From contig SDUX01000002.1 in assembly GCA_008729055.1 (NCBI GenBank), forward strand, positions 62,001 through 126,000: a stretch of DNA of 64,000 bases, read 5' to 3'. The DNA is from Pyropia haitanensis. Taxonomy: Eukaryota > Rhodophyta > Bangiophyceae > Bangiales > Bangiaceae. Below are positions 1 to 10,510 of this stretch, in pieces; positions within the stretch are counted from its first letter, which is position 1, and the number at the start of each line of letters is the position of its first letter. Below the pieces are notes generated by a model. The model was not told where the DNA came from. It did no database searches and worked only from the letters and a program-made list of their open reading frames with translations. A program made the position numbers and the translations under genes.

Positions 1-2651
1 GCAGTCGCTTGCGACGCAGCCGCACTGCCGTCGCGGGTCGTCCCGCCCCCAGCCCCCGCCACCTCTTCGACACGCCGCCGCTGAGCTGAGGGTGATCGCG
101 CACCCGTGTCTTCTCCCGCCCTCGGCCGCGTACGGCGCTTTCCAGTGCGCCCGCGGGGTGCCTGCAGCGGTACCACCGCCGGTGCGATCCCGGCCGCCGC
201 GTCGGCCGCCGCCTCCACCGCCGCCGTAGCCGACGCAGAGAGGCCGGTCACACGCGTCACAACGGCGTCGACCGCCAATGCGGCTCGCAGTAGCGCGTCA
301 TTGGCCACCAGCCGCGCGCGCTCCAGCCGCTGCGCCCAGATTCGAGGGCGCGGTGCCCACGCGGCGGCCTTTGGGCCACTTGACACCGCCGTCAGGACCG
401 CGCGGACGCCGGGATCCGCCGACACAATCGTGAGCGTCTTGACATCAGCCACCAGGCAACCCTGCTTCTCCAGCTGTGTCGTTGGCGAGCCCGCCAGCCG
501 CGGACGCACGCGCGCACCATCACGCCGCCGCGTCGCTGCCGCCACGTCGGACGCCTCCGCTTCCGCAGGCGTCGCCGGGCGCGACACAGAGAATGCCACG
601 CAAACGCCGTCGGTTGTCAGGTTTGCTCCGACAACGCGTGTGCCTCCCGCAAGTGGCGGGCCTGGCAGTCGCGCCGCGAGCGCGGCCGCGCCCGACTTTG
701 TTACCGCCGCCCGCCACTCCTTGTCGCCCACGCGCAGGCCGTTCACCAGGCGGCTGAGGCGCGCCCTTGTCAGCGTGCCGTGCATGTGCAGCGGTGCGGC
801 CTTGCCGGGGATGAGCGCAAAAGGCCGGCGCACTTCCTCCTGCTGCACGGCCAGCAGGAACGGAAAGTACGCCCACCACCGCGACGACACTGCCGCGGCG
901 CCGCCGGTTGGGAAGAGCGCCGCTGGCCCTGAGGCCGCCTGCACGGAGGCGCTGCCGGTGTCGGCCGCCGGTGGCCCCTCTCCCGACGTCGTGGGCTGCA
1001 CCCGCCCTCGCAGCGCCGCAATGGAACCCAGCACGGCTGTTCGTGCCGCAGCATCAGGCACCGCCGACTCGAACCTGGTCGCCGCAGCCCCAGTCGGCGC
1101 GTCCAGAGCGCGCGCAAAGCACCAGCACGCGGTTGCAAACACGCCGCGTCGCCCGTCGCTGCCCCGCGGGCCAACGGCCGCGGGCGCCCCGTCCGTCACC
1201 TTGCCCGCCAGGCCCCGGAGCGCGCGCTCGACGCGCGCCGCCGTTGTGCGCGCGAACCGCGTGACCGTGGGCGTCCACTGCGCGCGGTCATTCTTCCCCG
1301 GCAGGTGCTCGTGACACGGCGCGTCCAGCGCGGGCGCGAGGTCCGTCAGCGCTGTTTGCGTCGCAGCCACCAGGGCGGGTACCGCGCCGCGCACGCGCGC
1401 CCCGGGGGGCGCGACGGCAGGCAGCACCAACCTCGCGTATGCAGGGCCGCTCAGCTTGTTCTCGCGTGCCCGCCCACACGCCGCGCACTCGACCGTCCTT
1501 GGCAGCGTACCGCCTTCCGCACCACGGCAGCTGACCGCGTTACTGGCCCAGTGCCAATAAACGGTCCAGCCCGCGGGCGTCGACGGGAGCGCGCCTGCCC
1601 AGCCCGCCGCCCCGACCGCGGCGTACAGGCGGTGGGCGGTGTTCAGCCACAGCAGGCGCAAGCTAAAGTCGAACTGCGTATGGTGGCGCGACACGGCCTC
1701 AAACTTTGCGCTCAGCGCCGCGGATGTTGCCGCCCACGCGGCCGCGGCCGCCGGCAGCGGCGGCGGCTCGGCCGGAGGCGCCAGCGCGCGCACAAGCACC
1801 GTCAGCGGCACCGTCACCGTCGTCGTCACGGTCTCACGGTTCGCGTACGGGTCCGTCACAGCCGGGTCTTCGCCGCGGTCGTACACGTGCGGGTTCGTCG
1901 TACCGCCGAACGCTTTCGCAGGGCACGCCGCCGACCTCGTCGCGTGCGCTCGGCTCCGGCAGCGCGCGCAGGCGCGAGGGGGTCTTTCTACGGCGGTGCC
2001 CGCGCTCGTGACGCCCGCCGCGGCCGACCATCGCTTCTCGACGTCGGCAGAGCGGCGCGGGAGGCCGTGCGCCGTGCCGCTCACCAGCGGTGCCGCCCGC
2101 GTCGCGCGAAAGGCCAGCCGCGACGCGGCGTCCCCGTCGTGCGCCCGCGCGTGCACCCACGCGGTCGCTGTGGCCACCGCAGCCGCTACGGCTTCTGCGA
2201 CCGCGTCAGCCGTCGTCAAAGCCGCGGTTCGCAGCGCTGCCTCCGAGGTCGTGCGGGGGACGGCAGCGGTACCGCCGGCGGTCGCCGCCGGCGGTCGCGG
2301 CGGGTCAGAGGGCGCGTCAGCGGCCGCGTCGACGGCGCCCGACGCGGCGCGCAGCGCGTTGATGACAGCAACGAGGTCTGCTTCGGGAGTGCCATCGCGC
2401 ACCGCGGTAGACACCGCCGTGACGTGCGCCAACATCCTCTTCAGGCGCCACCGCTTGATGCACAATGCCTCCAGCATAAAAGTGCGCTCGTCAGGTGGCG
2501 GCGCTTGCGCCGACCGCGGGGAACTGTCAGGCGCGGCACTGCCCGCGGCCACGCCCGATGCGGCGGTCGACATGGCGTCCTCCTCCGCGTCGCTGCCGTC
2601 CCCGCCATCGATGTCACTACCGTAGTCTGATGGCGTAAACGCCTCCATCAT
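1..2651 (-). CDS. Fanzor-like (eukaryotic TnpB homologue) protein, C-terminus off the left edge
   Basis: Reading the minus strand from a tandem ATG pair (2651, 2648) gives 883 codons without a stop up to base 1, so the gene is truncated by the window. The N-terminus is acidic and Ala-rich. Cysteines at about 375, 389 and 392 suggest a small metal site. Around residues 590-620 there is an aromatic stretch WWAYFPFLLA followed by PFALIPGK. Then comes TTDGVCVAF (D681) and, after a variable spacer, IVSADPGVR (D746). The order 'T-D-G-V then D-P-G' is what I recall of Fanzor proteins, where the D of DPG is the first RuvC catalytic acid. A basic low-complexity linker follows, and the remaining RuvC motifs and zinc finger would lie beyond base 1. 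Wobble bias is weaker than in neighbouring genes. The frame stays open at least 200 bases upstream of the ATG, so the true start may be further out. The long plus-strand frames here are antisense shadows. Family assignment is by motif only. Confidence 0.5.
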   Translation of the reverse strand, partial: MMEAFTPSDYGSDIDGGDGSDAEEDAMSTAASGVAAGSAAPDSSPRSAQAPPPDERTFMLEALCIKRWRLKRMLAHVTAVSTAVRDGTPEADLVAVINALRAASGAVDAAADAPSDPPRPPAATAGGTAAVPRTTSEAALRTAALTTADAVAEAVAAAVATATAWVHARAHDGDAASRLAFRATRAAPLVSGTAHGLPRRSADVEKRWSAAAGVTSAGTAVERPPRACARCRSRAHATRSAACPAKAFGGTTNPHVYDRGEDPAVTDPYANRETVTTTVTVPLTVLVRALAPPAEPPPLPAAAAAWAATSAALSAKFEAVSRHHTQFDFSLRLLWLNTAHRLYAAVGAAGWAGALPSTPAGWTVYWHWASNAVSCRGAEGGTLPRTVECAACGRARENKLSGPAYARLVLPAVAPPGARVRGAVPALVAATQTALTDLAPALDAPCHEHLPGKNDRAQWTPTVTRFARTTAARVERALRGLAGKVTDGAPAAVGPRGSDGRRGVFATACWCFARALDAPTGAAATRFESAVPDAAARTAVLGSIAALRGRVQPTTSGEGPPAADTGSASVQAASGPAALFPTGGAAAVSSRWWAYFPFLLAVQQEEVRRPFALIPGKAAPLHMHGTLTRARLSRLVNGLRVGDKEWRAAVTKSGAAALAARLPGPPLAGGTRVVGANLTTDGVCVAFSVSRPATPAEAEASDVAAATRRRDGARVRPRLAGSPTTQLEKQGCLVADVKTLTIVSADPGVRAVLTAVSSGPKAAAWAPRPRIWAQRLERARLVANDALLRAALAVDAVVTRVTGLSASATAAVEAAADAAAGIAPAVVPLQAPRGRTGKRRTRPRAGEDTGARSPSAQRRRVEEVAGAGGGTTRDGSAAASQAT

Positions 2652-4427
2652 CGGCACGGTAGCGTTTTTGTGGGGGCCGCCGAGCCAGTCGCGCGCGTTG
2701 CGAACGCGGTGTCCGCGTCGGTGACGCCGTTTGTCAGATGCGGTGCGGCACGACCGCGATTCGGACCGCGACAGCGCGCAAGGCAGCGCCTGAAGACGTG
2801 CGCGGCGCTGTGGGCCTCGCGCGAGTGGTCCATACTGGGAGCGACAGCGCCTGTGCCGCGCCTGGCGACGTTGGTGGGGGTGGGCGCGCTCTTCGGCCTG
2901 GCTTCCCCGAGGTGCGCCGCTGAGATCACAAGTCGGACCTCCGAGCTCAGCCTTCCCGCTAAGGCAACCGGTCAGGTCCTGAGCTTCGTACAAGACAGAC
3001 CGACCGGTGGAGTTGTCCCGTATCCACAGGCTCGGGTCGCATGGACGCACGAGGGCCCGATTTCATCGCACCAATAAAAATCGAGGAGAGGACGATGCGT
3101 GGTGCAACTGATGGATGGGGGCGCGAGCTGTCGACCGCTCTCAGCCGCAGCCTGAATGTAGCGGCGCACAGCGCTCGGGCTTGAAACAGCATCAGCCAGT
3201 AGAATCTCTGGGATACACAACTTACAGATGTTTTCGATCGCTGTCAAGCTTCGTGAAAAAATCACTTCAAAACTGGGATAGATGGATACATTTAGCAGTG
3301 TTATCTCTTGGACAGATGTACTTTGGAACGCGAGGGGACTGCAGATGTCCCACTCTTGGGCTTTCAATTTGTCATGTACGTAAATACTGGTTTTGGTGTA
3401 GATGCTGCGGTGAGGACACTCGCCGGTTGGGGGCGTCTGCCTGCTGCGACAGCAGTGCGCCGAAGCACAAGGGACTGGTAACGGCTACCAGTGCGCACAG
3501 GCCGGCACGCGGCCGCCGGCCAATGGGAGTTGGGTGTCGATAGCGCTAGCGGCTGGCGGCGGGGGGCAGCGGCAACCGGCAGGGGTTGGGGTTGGTGGCG
3601 GGCGGCGGCCGCCGCTGCCGGAGAGGTTGGGGCGGGAGGGGCCGGCGCCCGCCGGCAGCATCAGTCACCGCTGGGTTGGAGCGCGGCGATTCGCAGCACT
3701 ACTGGCCGAAGGGGAGCGTCGACGGCTGCTCGTGCGGTGGCTGCTTCTCCAGTCAGCCGCGGAAGGGGCAATCCCTTGAAGCATGAACGAATCAATAAAG
3801 GAGACAGCTTGATAAGCCCAACATCTGAGCGAACTTACGTACTTATGGGCGACATCGACTAGAGTCATGAACCTTTGAAGCTGTCACGAAAATATGACAG
3901 CTCGTCGGGGGTTAATCGAGTTTCATTTGTAATGTCCTATTCAAAACTCAGAACGCGTGTGTGCTTGGGACGCGAGCCTATTAACACTGGTGTGGGTTCG
4001 ATTTCAGGCATGCGACAGCGAATTTTGCAGGATTTTCAAGGCGATTTGCACAACACGTCGAACGAGTAGTAATATCCCAGTAGTACTACTGGTGAGTGGT
4101 GGCATCCCAGTAGTACTACTGGTGAGCGGTGGCATCCGTGAGCCGTGCCACGCGTGAATGCGAGAAGTACAACTCGACTTGATCGTGGCCAGGTTAACTA
4201 CTAAGAATTGTTCAAGGAAATTGTTTCATGATTTTATCAAGTCCGCACAGTTCCATAGAACACGTTGAAGTTTGGTGTACCCGCGTCCGCCTCATTGCCC
4301 TGTGCCGCGCCATGCCCTCGTCCCGCCCCCTTGCCGGCCGGCGCCAGCAGTCCACGTCCGAGAAAGGGTTAAGCGCTGCAAGTAAGTATGGATTGATGGA
4401 AGTAAGGTTGGCAACCCACAACCCGCG
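2652..4427. other. Intergenic, mostly unique DNA
   Basis: Composition drops to moderate GC, especially 3,060-3,400 and 3,780-4,300, with short AT-rich stretches. No frame shows sustained coding character. The only structure found is the 30-bp tandem duplication at 4,074. No terminal inverted repeat that would bound the Fanzor-like gene on this side is visible. Confidence 0.6.
4074..4133. repeat. 30-bp tandem duplication with internal palindrome
   Basis: Two head-to-tail 30-bp units (4074-4103 and 4104-4133) differ at one base (T/C at unit position 24). Each contains the perfect palindrome AGTAGTACTACT, and a third unit starts (ATCC) before the match is lost. Confidence 0.8.
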
Positions 4428-6190
4428 ATGAGGTTACTTGAAGGGTCCAGACGTACTCGTACCTGGATACTCGGTCGCGGGTTGCCGCCACGTCGGCACG
4501 TTGTCCCATCGTGCACCAAGGTCGTTTCGCTCAGTTCCGTTTTCTCCTCTCGGCAGGCGTCGGGCGGCTCTCCTGTTTGCACCAGCACTCGCCCAGCACT
4601 CCCGGGGCCGCCATTTCTGTCGTCGCCGCGCCAGCGGCGCACCGCCCGGGCAGTGGCGGCGGCGGCGGCCTCGGCGCCCGCACCGGCGGCGCGGCGGCCG
4701 CCGCCCTCCGCCAAATCTGGTGCGTGGCCGCTCTGGGCGCGCGTGGTTGCGCTGCTGGCCGCTTCCGCGCGGCGTTTGTCGCGGGAGGCGACGGCTGTAG
4801 AGGCGGACCAGGGGGAAGGGGCGCCGAGGGGGGAAGGGGGGGGGGGGGGGAGGGGGGGCGGTGACCGTACGCATCGTTGGCGAATGGGTGCGGGATACGC
4901 TGTTGGGAGGGGCGGCGGAGAGGGGGGGGGGGCGGCGCGACGGCGGCGGCGGTGGTGGTGGCGGGGCGGGCGGCGGCGGCGGCGGCGGCCTTTCTCCGCG
5001 GCCGCCTCGGCGTGTCCCTCCGCCACGCGGTGGCGGTGGCGGCCGCGCACGGGGCGGCGGCGGAGGTGGCGGCGGTGGCGGCGACGGCGCCTGTGGCGGC
5101 GGCGTCTGCGGAAGACGCGGCGGCGGCGGTAGCGGGGGCGGCGGCGGCGGCTGGTGCGGCCACGCGCGGGGAGGTACATGGCGGCGCCGCCGCCGGTGGG
5201 GTACCGGCCCGAGGCGGAGGCGGCGGTGGCAGCGGCGGCGGCGGCGGCGGTGGCGGTCGCAGTGGGCCCCGCCGCGGTGGCGGTGGGAGGGGAGGTCCGT
5301 GGAAGTGAGAATGCTGCGGAGGAGTTCCCGCTTCGGGAGCGAGGCGGGGCAGGAGGGGAGGGGAGGGGCGCCGGGGGGGGGATCCGCCTCGACGGTGGGA
5401 AGGTAGCACAGGCGTTCGAGCATCCACGACAGTAGCGGAGGCCGCTGCCGCCGTCGCCGGCGGCGGACGTATGGGCGGCCTCCCCGGAGACGGCGGGGGG
5501 GGGCGGCCAAGGCAGGGACCCCTCCCCCCCCTCCGCGTGAAGCCCCCGTCCCCCCGCGTCGTCGCCCCCCCACCTCCCGCGTCAGCCCCCCCCCCCCGCC
5601 CGCGTCGCCCCCCCCCCTCCCCCCCGCATCATCTTCCACCCTCCCCTTCTCTCCCACGCCCCCCCCCCTGAACTCCCCCCGCCCCCCCCACCGTACCGTC
5701 ACGGCGCGTCGGCCACGGCCACCACGCACCCTACCCCCACCACGGCCGCTACCCCCCCCCCCATACCACCCACCGCAACACCCCACTCCGGGTTACGGCC
5801 CCCCCGGACCCCGCCCCCGGCACCCGACGGCGCCAGCGCCGCCCCGATGTGCTCGATGGCGGGCGGGGCGGCGGGGGGGGTCGCCGCCGCCGCGCCGGAG
5901 CTCGTCGATGGTCTCGCCGTCGCGGCGGCCGCCCCGCTGGGGACGCCCGCTCGGGAGGAGGAGGTCGCCGCAACGGCCGCGGTGGCAGGGGCGGTGGAGC
6001 GGCTGGCGGCCGCGTCGCCGGCGGCGACGGCGGCCGAGGCAGCCGCCGCGGAGCTCCCGCCGCTCGTCGCCCACCCGCCGGCGCGCCGGGGGGGGGGGGG
6101 CGGGGGGGGGGGGGAGGGGAGGGAATGTGACACGCGGCCGGGGAAGGGCGCCGCCAAGGGGGGGGGGGCGGGCGTGCCGGGCTCCTCAAC
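4428..6190 (+). CDS. Possible Ala-rich protein, frame broken at G runs
   Basis: Coding-like Ala-rich segments follow one another on the plus strand but in changing frames. They include a piece with RVVALLAASARRLSREA near 4,740-4,790, then VRIVGEWVRDTLLGG near 4,865-4,910, then Ala-rich helices to about 5,180, then PPPVGYRPEAEAAVA from 5,180, and an Ala-rich stretch at 5,850-6,090. The joins fall in long G or C runs (for example 4,836-4,850 and 6,090-6,120). No domain is recognised. It could equally be several exons or simple GC-rich repeat DNA. The minus-strand frames here are Pro/Arg-rich shadows. Confidence 0.25.
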
Positions 6191-7209
6191 GCTGCGAGGG
6201 CGCGGCGAGCGCAAAGACGATGGGGGGGGGGGGAAAGACGGCCGAGAGCAGAGCTGTGCACGCCCCCCCCCCCCCCCAATGGCCAGAACCAGCGATTGCC
6301 TTGGTGCAGCCAATGCCAGCAGACCAGCCTACGCGGGAGCCTCGTGGCACCGTGAAGTCGGCTCGTCGCACTTGTTGGACACCCGCCACACCCCGGGCTC
6401 CACAGCGGGACTGGAGGGGTCATGTTCCGATGTACGGCCAAATCCTTTGCTAATATGGACTTGAATCAGCTGGTCCCCTGACGCTTAGAGGCCAGATCCC
6501 AGGGGACCAGGGGGGGGGGCCGATTCCAGGCAATCCAGGGGGGGGGTGGTCCCCTCAGGCCGAGTGGATACTGCTTCCCCGTCCCGCGAGGGGCGGCGAG
6601 CCGGCAAATTGTGTACGAGGCGAACTACTTTCGAACACGCCTGTTCAAGGGTAGTTGGCCAAACGATGCCACACGCACAATGGGCAGGCTGTCGCCTCCT
6701 CATTTCTTTCGGCAATAATTTCTACTGACTGTCAGGTACGTGCAAGCCGCGAGCCCCCCCCCCCCCTCACAGCACCCCCCCCGCCTAGACGCGCGCCGCC
6801 CAATCTCCCCCCCCCACCATTGACCGCCCCCCGCCGCGTCGCACCCACGCCCGCCGCAGGCGGCAGCCTGGCACGCGCGCGCGGCGGCCAGACCGGCCGG
6901 CCCCGTTTGCGGGGCGCCGCCGGCCGCCCCCCCCCCCGCGCGTCGGCCCCGCCTCCGCCGCCTCCTCCCCTCCCCCCGCTCCCCTTCCCGTTGGCAGACC
7001 CCCACCGGGTGCGGCCAGCGCATCTGGCGTCGGCGCCCCCTCCCCCCGCCGCCCCGGCCGCGCGTCACGCCGTCACGGACGCGGCCGGCGGCGCGTCGTC
7101 CCCCCCCCTCCCCCCCCCCCCCCCCTCCCCCCCACCCCCTCCTCCCCCAACCACGCGGTGCTGCCGCGAGCGCCCCCCCCCCCCCCCCTCCCCCCCCTAG
7201 ACCCTGCAG

Positions 7210-7345
7210 GCACGCAGCCTTGCAGGTGTTGGACGCGGCGAGGCCCGCCCGCACCGCCGCTGCTGCCGGGGCCTTGGCCGCGCGCAGGCGCGCGGCGGCG
7301 GGTGGCGGGAGGCCCTATGACGCGCGGCGTGTGGCGGCGCCGCTG
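7210..7345 (+). CDS. Possible internal exon of an unrecognised gene
   Basis: A long C/T tract ends in CTGCAG, and the following frame reads 45 codons (HAALQVLDAARPARTAAAAG... to ...YDARRVAAPL) up to a good donor CTG|GTGAGG. Acceptor, donor and amino-acid composition agree, but I could not place the flanking exons with confidence. A candidate upstream exon begins after CCGCAG near 6,860. Confidence 0.25.
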
Positions 7346-7414
7346 GTGAGGTCTGGCCGAAGCGCCCGCCGCCCCTGCTGTCGCCGCCCGCCGCCCGCCC
7401 CCGCCGCCTGCCGC

Positions 7415-7460
<46 letters not shown>

Positions 7461-7821
7461 TCCTGTCGCTGTCGCTGCCGCCGCGGTCGGCCGTGGCACC
7501 CTCTGCCCCCGCACAGCGGCCGGCAGGTGGGGTGCTGGGTGGGTGGGTGGGTGAGGCGGGACCTACGACCCGGCCGCCCGTGGCACCGCCGCCGCCGCCC
7601 AGCGCGCGTGCCGCCTGGCGCTGGCTGTCTGCGCTGCCGCAGCCTGCCCCTACGTGCCTGCCAGACGTCGGCCGTGGTCTGGCCACCACCCAAGCCAGGG
7701 GTGGCCCCGAGGGGCGGGGTTACAGACGTACGGGGGTGGGGGGGCGGCGAAGCGGGGAGAGGGGGTTGAGTAGAGAGGGCTAACGTCTGCACGGGTCGCA
7801 GCCTGCCTGCTTTGGTGTGAC

Positions 7822-7846
7822 GGGGGGGGGGGGGGGGGGGGGGGGG
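7822..7846. repeat. 25-base G homopolymer
   Basis: An uninterrupted run of 25 G. Similar runs occur at about 41,872-41,894 and 54,843-54,864. Such tracts are where base calls are least reliable. Confidence 0.8.
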
Positions 7847-8167
7847 AGGGTGGAGGGCAGCTGCTCACCCCGCCTGCGCCCTGCCGGCTGACCTGGCCCC
7901 CTCTGTTTTTTTGTGGTGGTGCTGCCGCGCGGCCACCCGGCTGCTGCCCCTCGTGGGTGGGGCGTAGGGTTGGCCGTCGGCCGACGCGAGTTCAGCCTCC
8001 CCCGGCCGCCCATTCCGCCCCTCCACCTCTCCCCACATGAGGTGGGCATATCAGGGGGGCGCCGATTGTCAGCAGCCGCGGTCGGCGGCGCCGCCACCCC
8101 CCCCACGCTGCCGCCCTCCACCCCCCCTGCTGCCGCCGCCGCCGCGGCTACCGCCGCCGCCGCCGCC

Positions 8168-8250
8168 GCTGTCGCCGCCGCCGCCGCTGTCGCCGCCGCC
8201 GCCGCTGTCGCCGCCGCCGCCGCTGTCGCCGCCGCCGCCGCTGTCGCCGC
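8168..8250. repeat. 15-bp GCC-type tandem repeat
   Basis: About five copies of the 15-base unit GCTGTCGCCGCCGCC. In one minus-strand frame it encodes Gly4-Asp/Ser repeats. Confidence 0.75.
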
Positions 8251-8269
8251 CGCCGCCGCCGCCGCCGTC

Positions 8270-9735
8270 ACGCGGGCCGCCCCGACGCGGGCCGCGGTGC
8301 CGCGGGCGGGGCGGCACCGCCGCGAGCGGGCGACCGGCGGCCGCGAGGCGGTCGGCGTGCGCGGCCGCGGCGCGCGGCGCGCGGCGCCGCCCGCCACGGC
8401 GCGCCGCCCGCGGGCGGCGGGCGGGCACCGCCGCGGGCGCCGCCCGCAGATCCGCGCGCGGCCGCCGGCCGCACCCCCCCGCGCGCCGGCGGCGCCACGC
8501 GCCCGCACGGGGCGCGCACACGCACGCCGCCGCGGGCGCCTCCAACCCCCCCGCCCCCCCGCCCGGTGGCGTCCCCTCGCCCGCCGCCCCCAGCGCCGCC
8601 GCCACCCGCCCGACCACCGGCGGCACGTCGGCGGCGGGGGCCTCCCCCCCACCCGCGGCCGCCGCGGCGGCGCTCCCGCCGGCGGCGGCCGCCGCGTCGG
8701 CCAGGGCGGCCACCCCCCGCGCGACGGCGCGCCACCCGTCGGCGGGGCCCGCCCCCCCCCCCGCCCGCGCGCCCGGCGCCACCCCCGCCTCCAGCGCCGC
8801 GAGGCCGGCGGCGGCCAGCGGGCGCCCGCCGACGGCCACCCCCGCCAGCACGTCCGCGGCGGCCGCCACCGGCACGCCACCGCCGCCCCGGCCGCCGCCA
8901 CCGCCGCCGACGCCGCCGCCGCGGGCTGCGACGGCCGCCAGGGCGGCCACCGCCGCGGCGGCGGCGGCCACCGCGTACGCCCCGTCCGCGGAACCCGCCG
9001 CCACCACCGCCGCGACGGCGCGCAGCGACGCCGCCACCGCCGCGGGCGGCGGTGGGGGCGCCCCCCCGCCGCCGCCGCCGACCGCGCCACCGCCGCCGGC
9101 AGCCGCAGGTCCGCCCCCGCGTAGTACACCACCGGCGCGAGGGCGTCGGCCCAGGTGGCGGCGGCCGCCGCCGCCGCCGTCGCGCCCTCCCCCCCCCCCC
9201 CTTCCCCGCCGCCGCCGCCGCCGCCGCGCGGCGGACCAGCGCAGGCAGCGCGGCGGCGTCGGCGGCGGCGGTGGCGGCGGCGGCGGCGCCCCCCGGGGCG
9301 CTCGCGCCAGCACCGCGGCGGCGAGCGCCGCCCACGCGGCCCCGTCGGGGGTGGCGGCGGCGACCGCCACGCGCGGCACCACCGCCGCCACCCGCACGGC
9401 GGCGGCGGGCGGCAGCGCCGCCGCCACCGCCGCCGCCGCGGGGGCGGCGTCGCTTCCACCGCCGCCGCCGCCGCCGACGCCGCCGTCGACGCCGCCACCG
9501 CCCGCCGCCGCCCCCGCCGCCCCCGCCCCCGCCCCCGCCGGCAGCAGCAGCGCCGCGACGAGGCGGCGGCAGGCGGCGCCGCCGGCGGCGGCGGGCGGGG
9601 CGGCCGCCCAGGCGGCCGCCCAGGACGCCACCGGCGCCGCGCTCACGAGCGGCGACAGGTGCGCCGCCGCCGCCACGAGCAGCGCCGCCGCGCGCGCAAG
9701 CGGCGGCTCCCCCGCGCCTGCCGCTACCGCCGGTC

Positions 9736-9774
<39 letters not shown>

Positions 9775-10510
9775 TGGGGGTGCGCAGCGCGCGCCCCCCC
9801 ACCGCCGCCATCACCGACGCGTCCAGCACCGCCACCGCCGACGCGGCCACGACCGCCCATGCCGATGGGGCGCGCGCCACCCCCCCGCCCACCCCCGCCG
9901 CCGCCGCCACCACCGCCGCCCCCGCCCGCCCCCCCCCCCCTGGCCCCACCGGCGGCCGCCGCCGCAGGCGCTCCCCCCCCCCCGCCCCCCCCCCCCCCCC
10001 CCGCCCCGGGGGGCACCGCCCGCAGCCACGCGGCCAGCCCCAGCGCGACCGCCCCGTCGGCGGCGCGGCGGAGGGCGGGCACCCCCCCCCCCCCCCCCCC
10101 CCCCCCCGCCCCCCCCCCCCCGGCGGCGCCCCCCGCCAGCGGCGCCGCCGCGACCACCGCCGGCAGCAGGGCGGCGCCGACCGCCGCGGCGGCGCCGGGC
10201 GGCGCCGCGACCAGCAGCCGCGGCAGCGCCGCAAACGCGTCGGCGGCGGCGGCGAGGGCGCGCGCGCGGGGGAGGGCGTCGGCGGGGTCCCCGGCGGGCG
10301 TCGCCTCCCCCCACACCGTGCGGAGGGTGGCCGCCAGGCCCGCCGCGTCCGCGACGGACAGGGCGGCGGCGGCGGGCGGGAGGGCGCCCCCGCCCCCGTC
10401 GCCGCCCCCGCCGCCGCCGCACCTACCACCACCACCGCCGCCGCCACCGCCGTAGCCGCCGCCGCCGCCTCCGTGCCACCGCGCGGCGGCCGTGCGCAGC
10501 GTGTGCACCA
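8270..10510 (-). CDS. Long Ala/Gly-rich helical protein, frame changes at G/C runs
   Basis: From about 10,506 downwards the minus strand reads helix-like Ala/Leu segments, such as RVVHTLRTAAARWHGG, DAAGLAATLRTVWGEATPAG and AFAALPRLLVAAPPG. Further segments continue in other frames: ASVMAAVGGRALRTP, ARAAALLVAAAAHLSPLVSA, WADALAPVVYYAGADLRLP and DGAYAVAAAAAAVAALAAVA, down to about 8,500. Changes of frame coincide with poly-C/poly-G tracts at roughly 9,925-10,010, 10,081-10,120, 9,060-9,070 and 9,190-9,200. The pattern suggests one long protein of repeated amphipathic helices with Gly-rich loops, possibly HEAT/ARM- or OPR-like, but no family is recognisable. Start and end are approximate. A 5' exon near 10,820-10,940 is possible. 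Confidence 0.35.

Larger units (their letters stand above)
6191..8267. other. Low-complexity GC-rich stretch, unresolved
   Basis: Apart from the exon candidate at 7,210 and a 25-base G run at 7,822-7,846, this is poly-C/poly-G rich DNA with frames dominated by Pro, Arg or Gly. A more balanced piece (6,290-6,740) has no convincing frame. I cannot support a complete gene. Confidence 0.5.

Noticed and set aside
106..2630. Plus-strand frames of 402, 441 and 328 codons
   Set aside because: Antisense to the continuous minus-strand Fanzor-like frame; composition is Arg/Ala/Ser shadow-like with no motifs.
3960..4030. tRNA-like B box (GGTTCGATTTC)
   Set aside because: No matching A box or acceptor stem at the right spacing.
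4292..5786. Minus-strand Pro/Arg-rich frames of 295-450 codons
   Set aside because: Simple translation of GCC/CCC tracts, no conserved-looking blocks.
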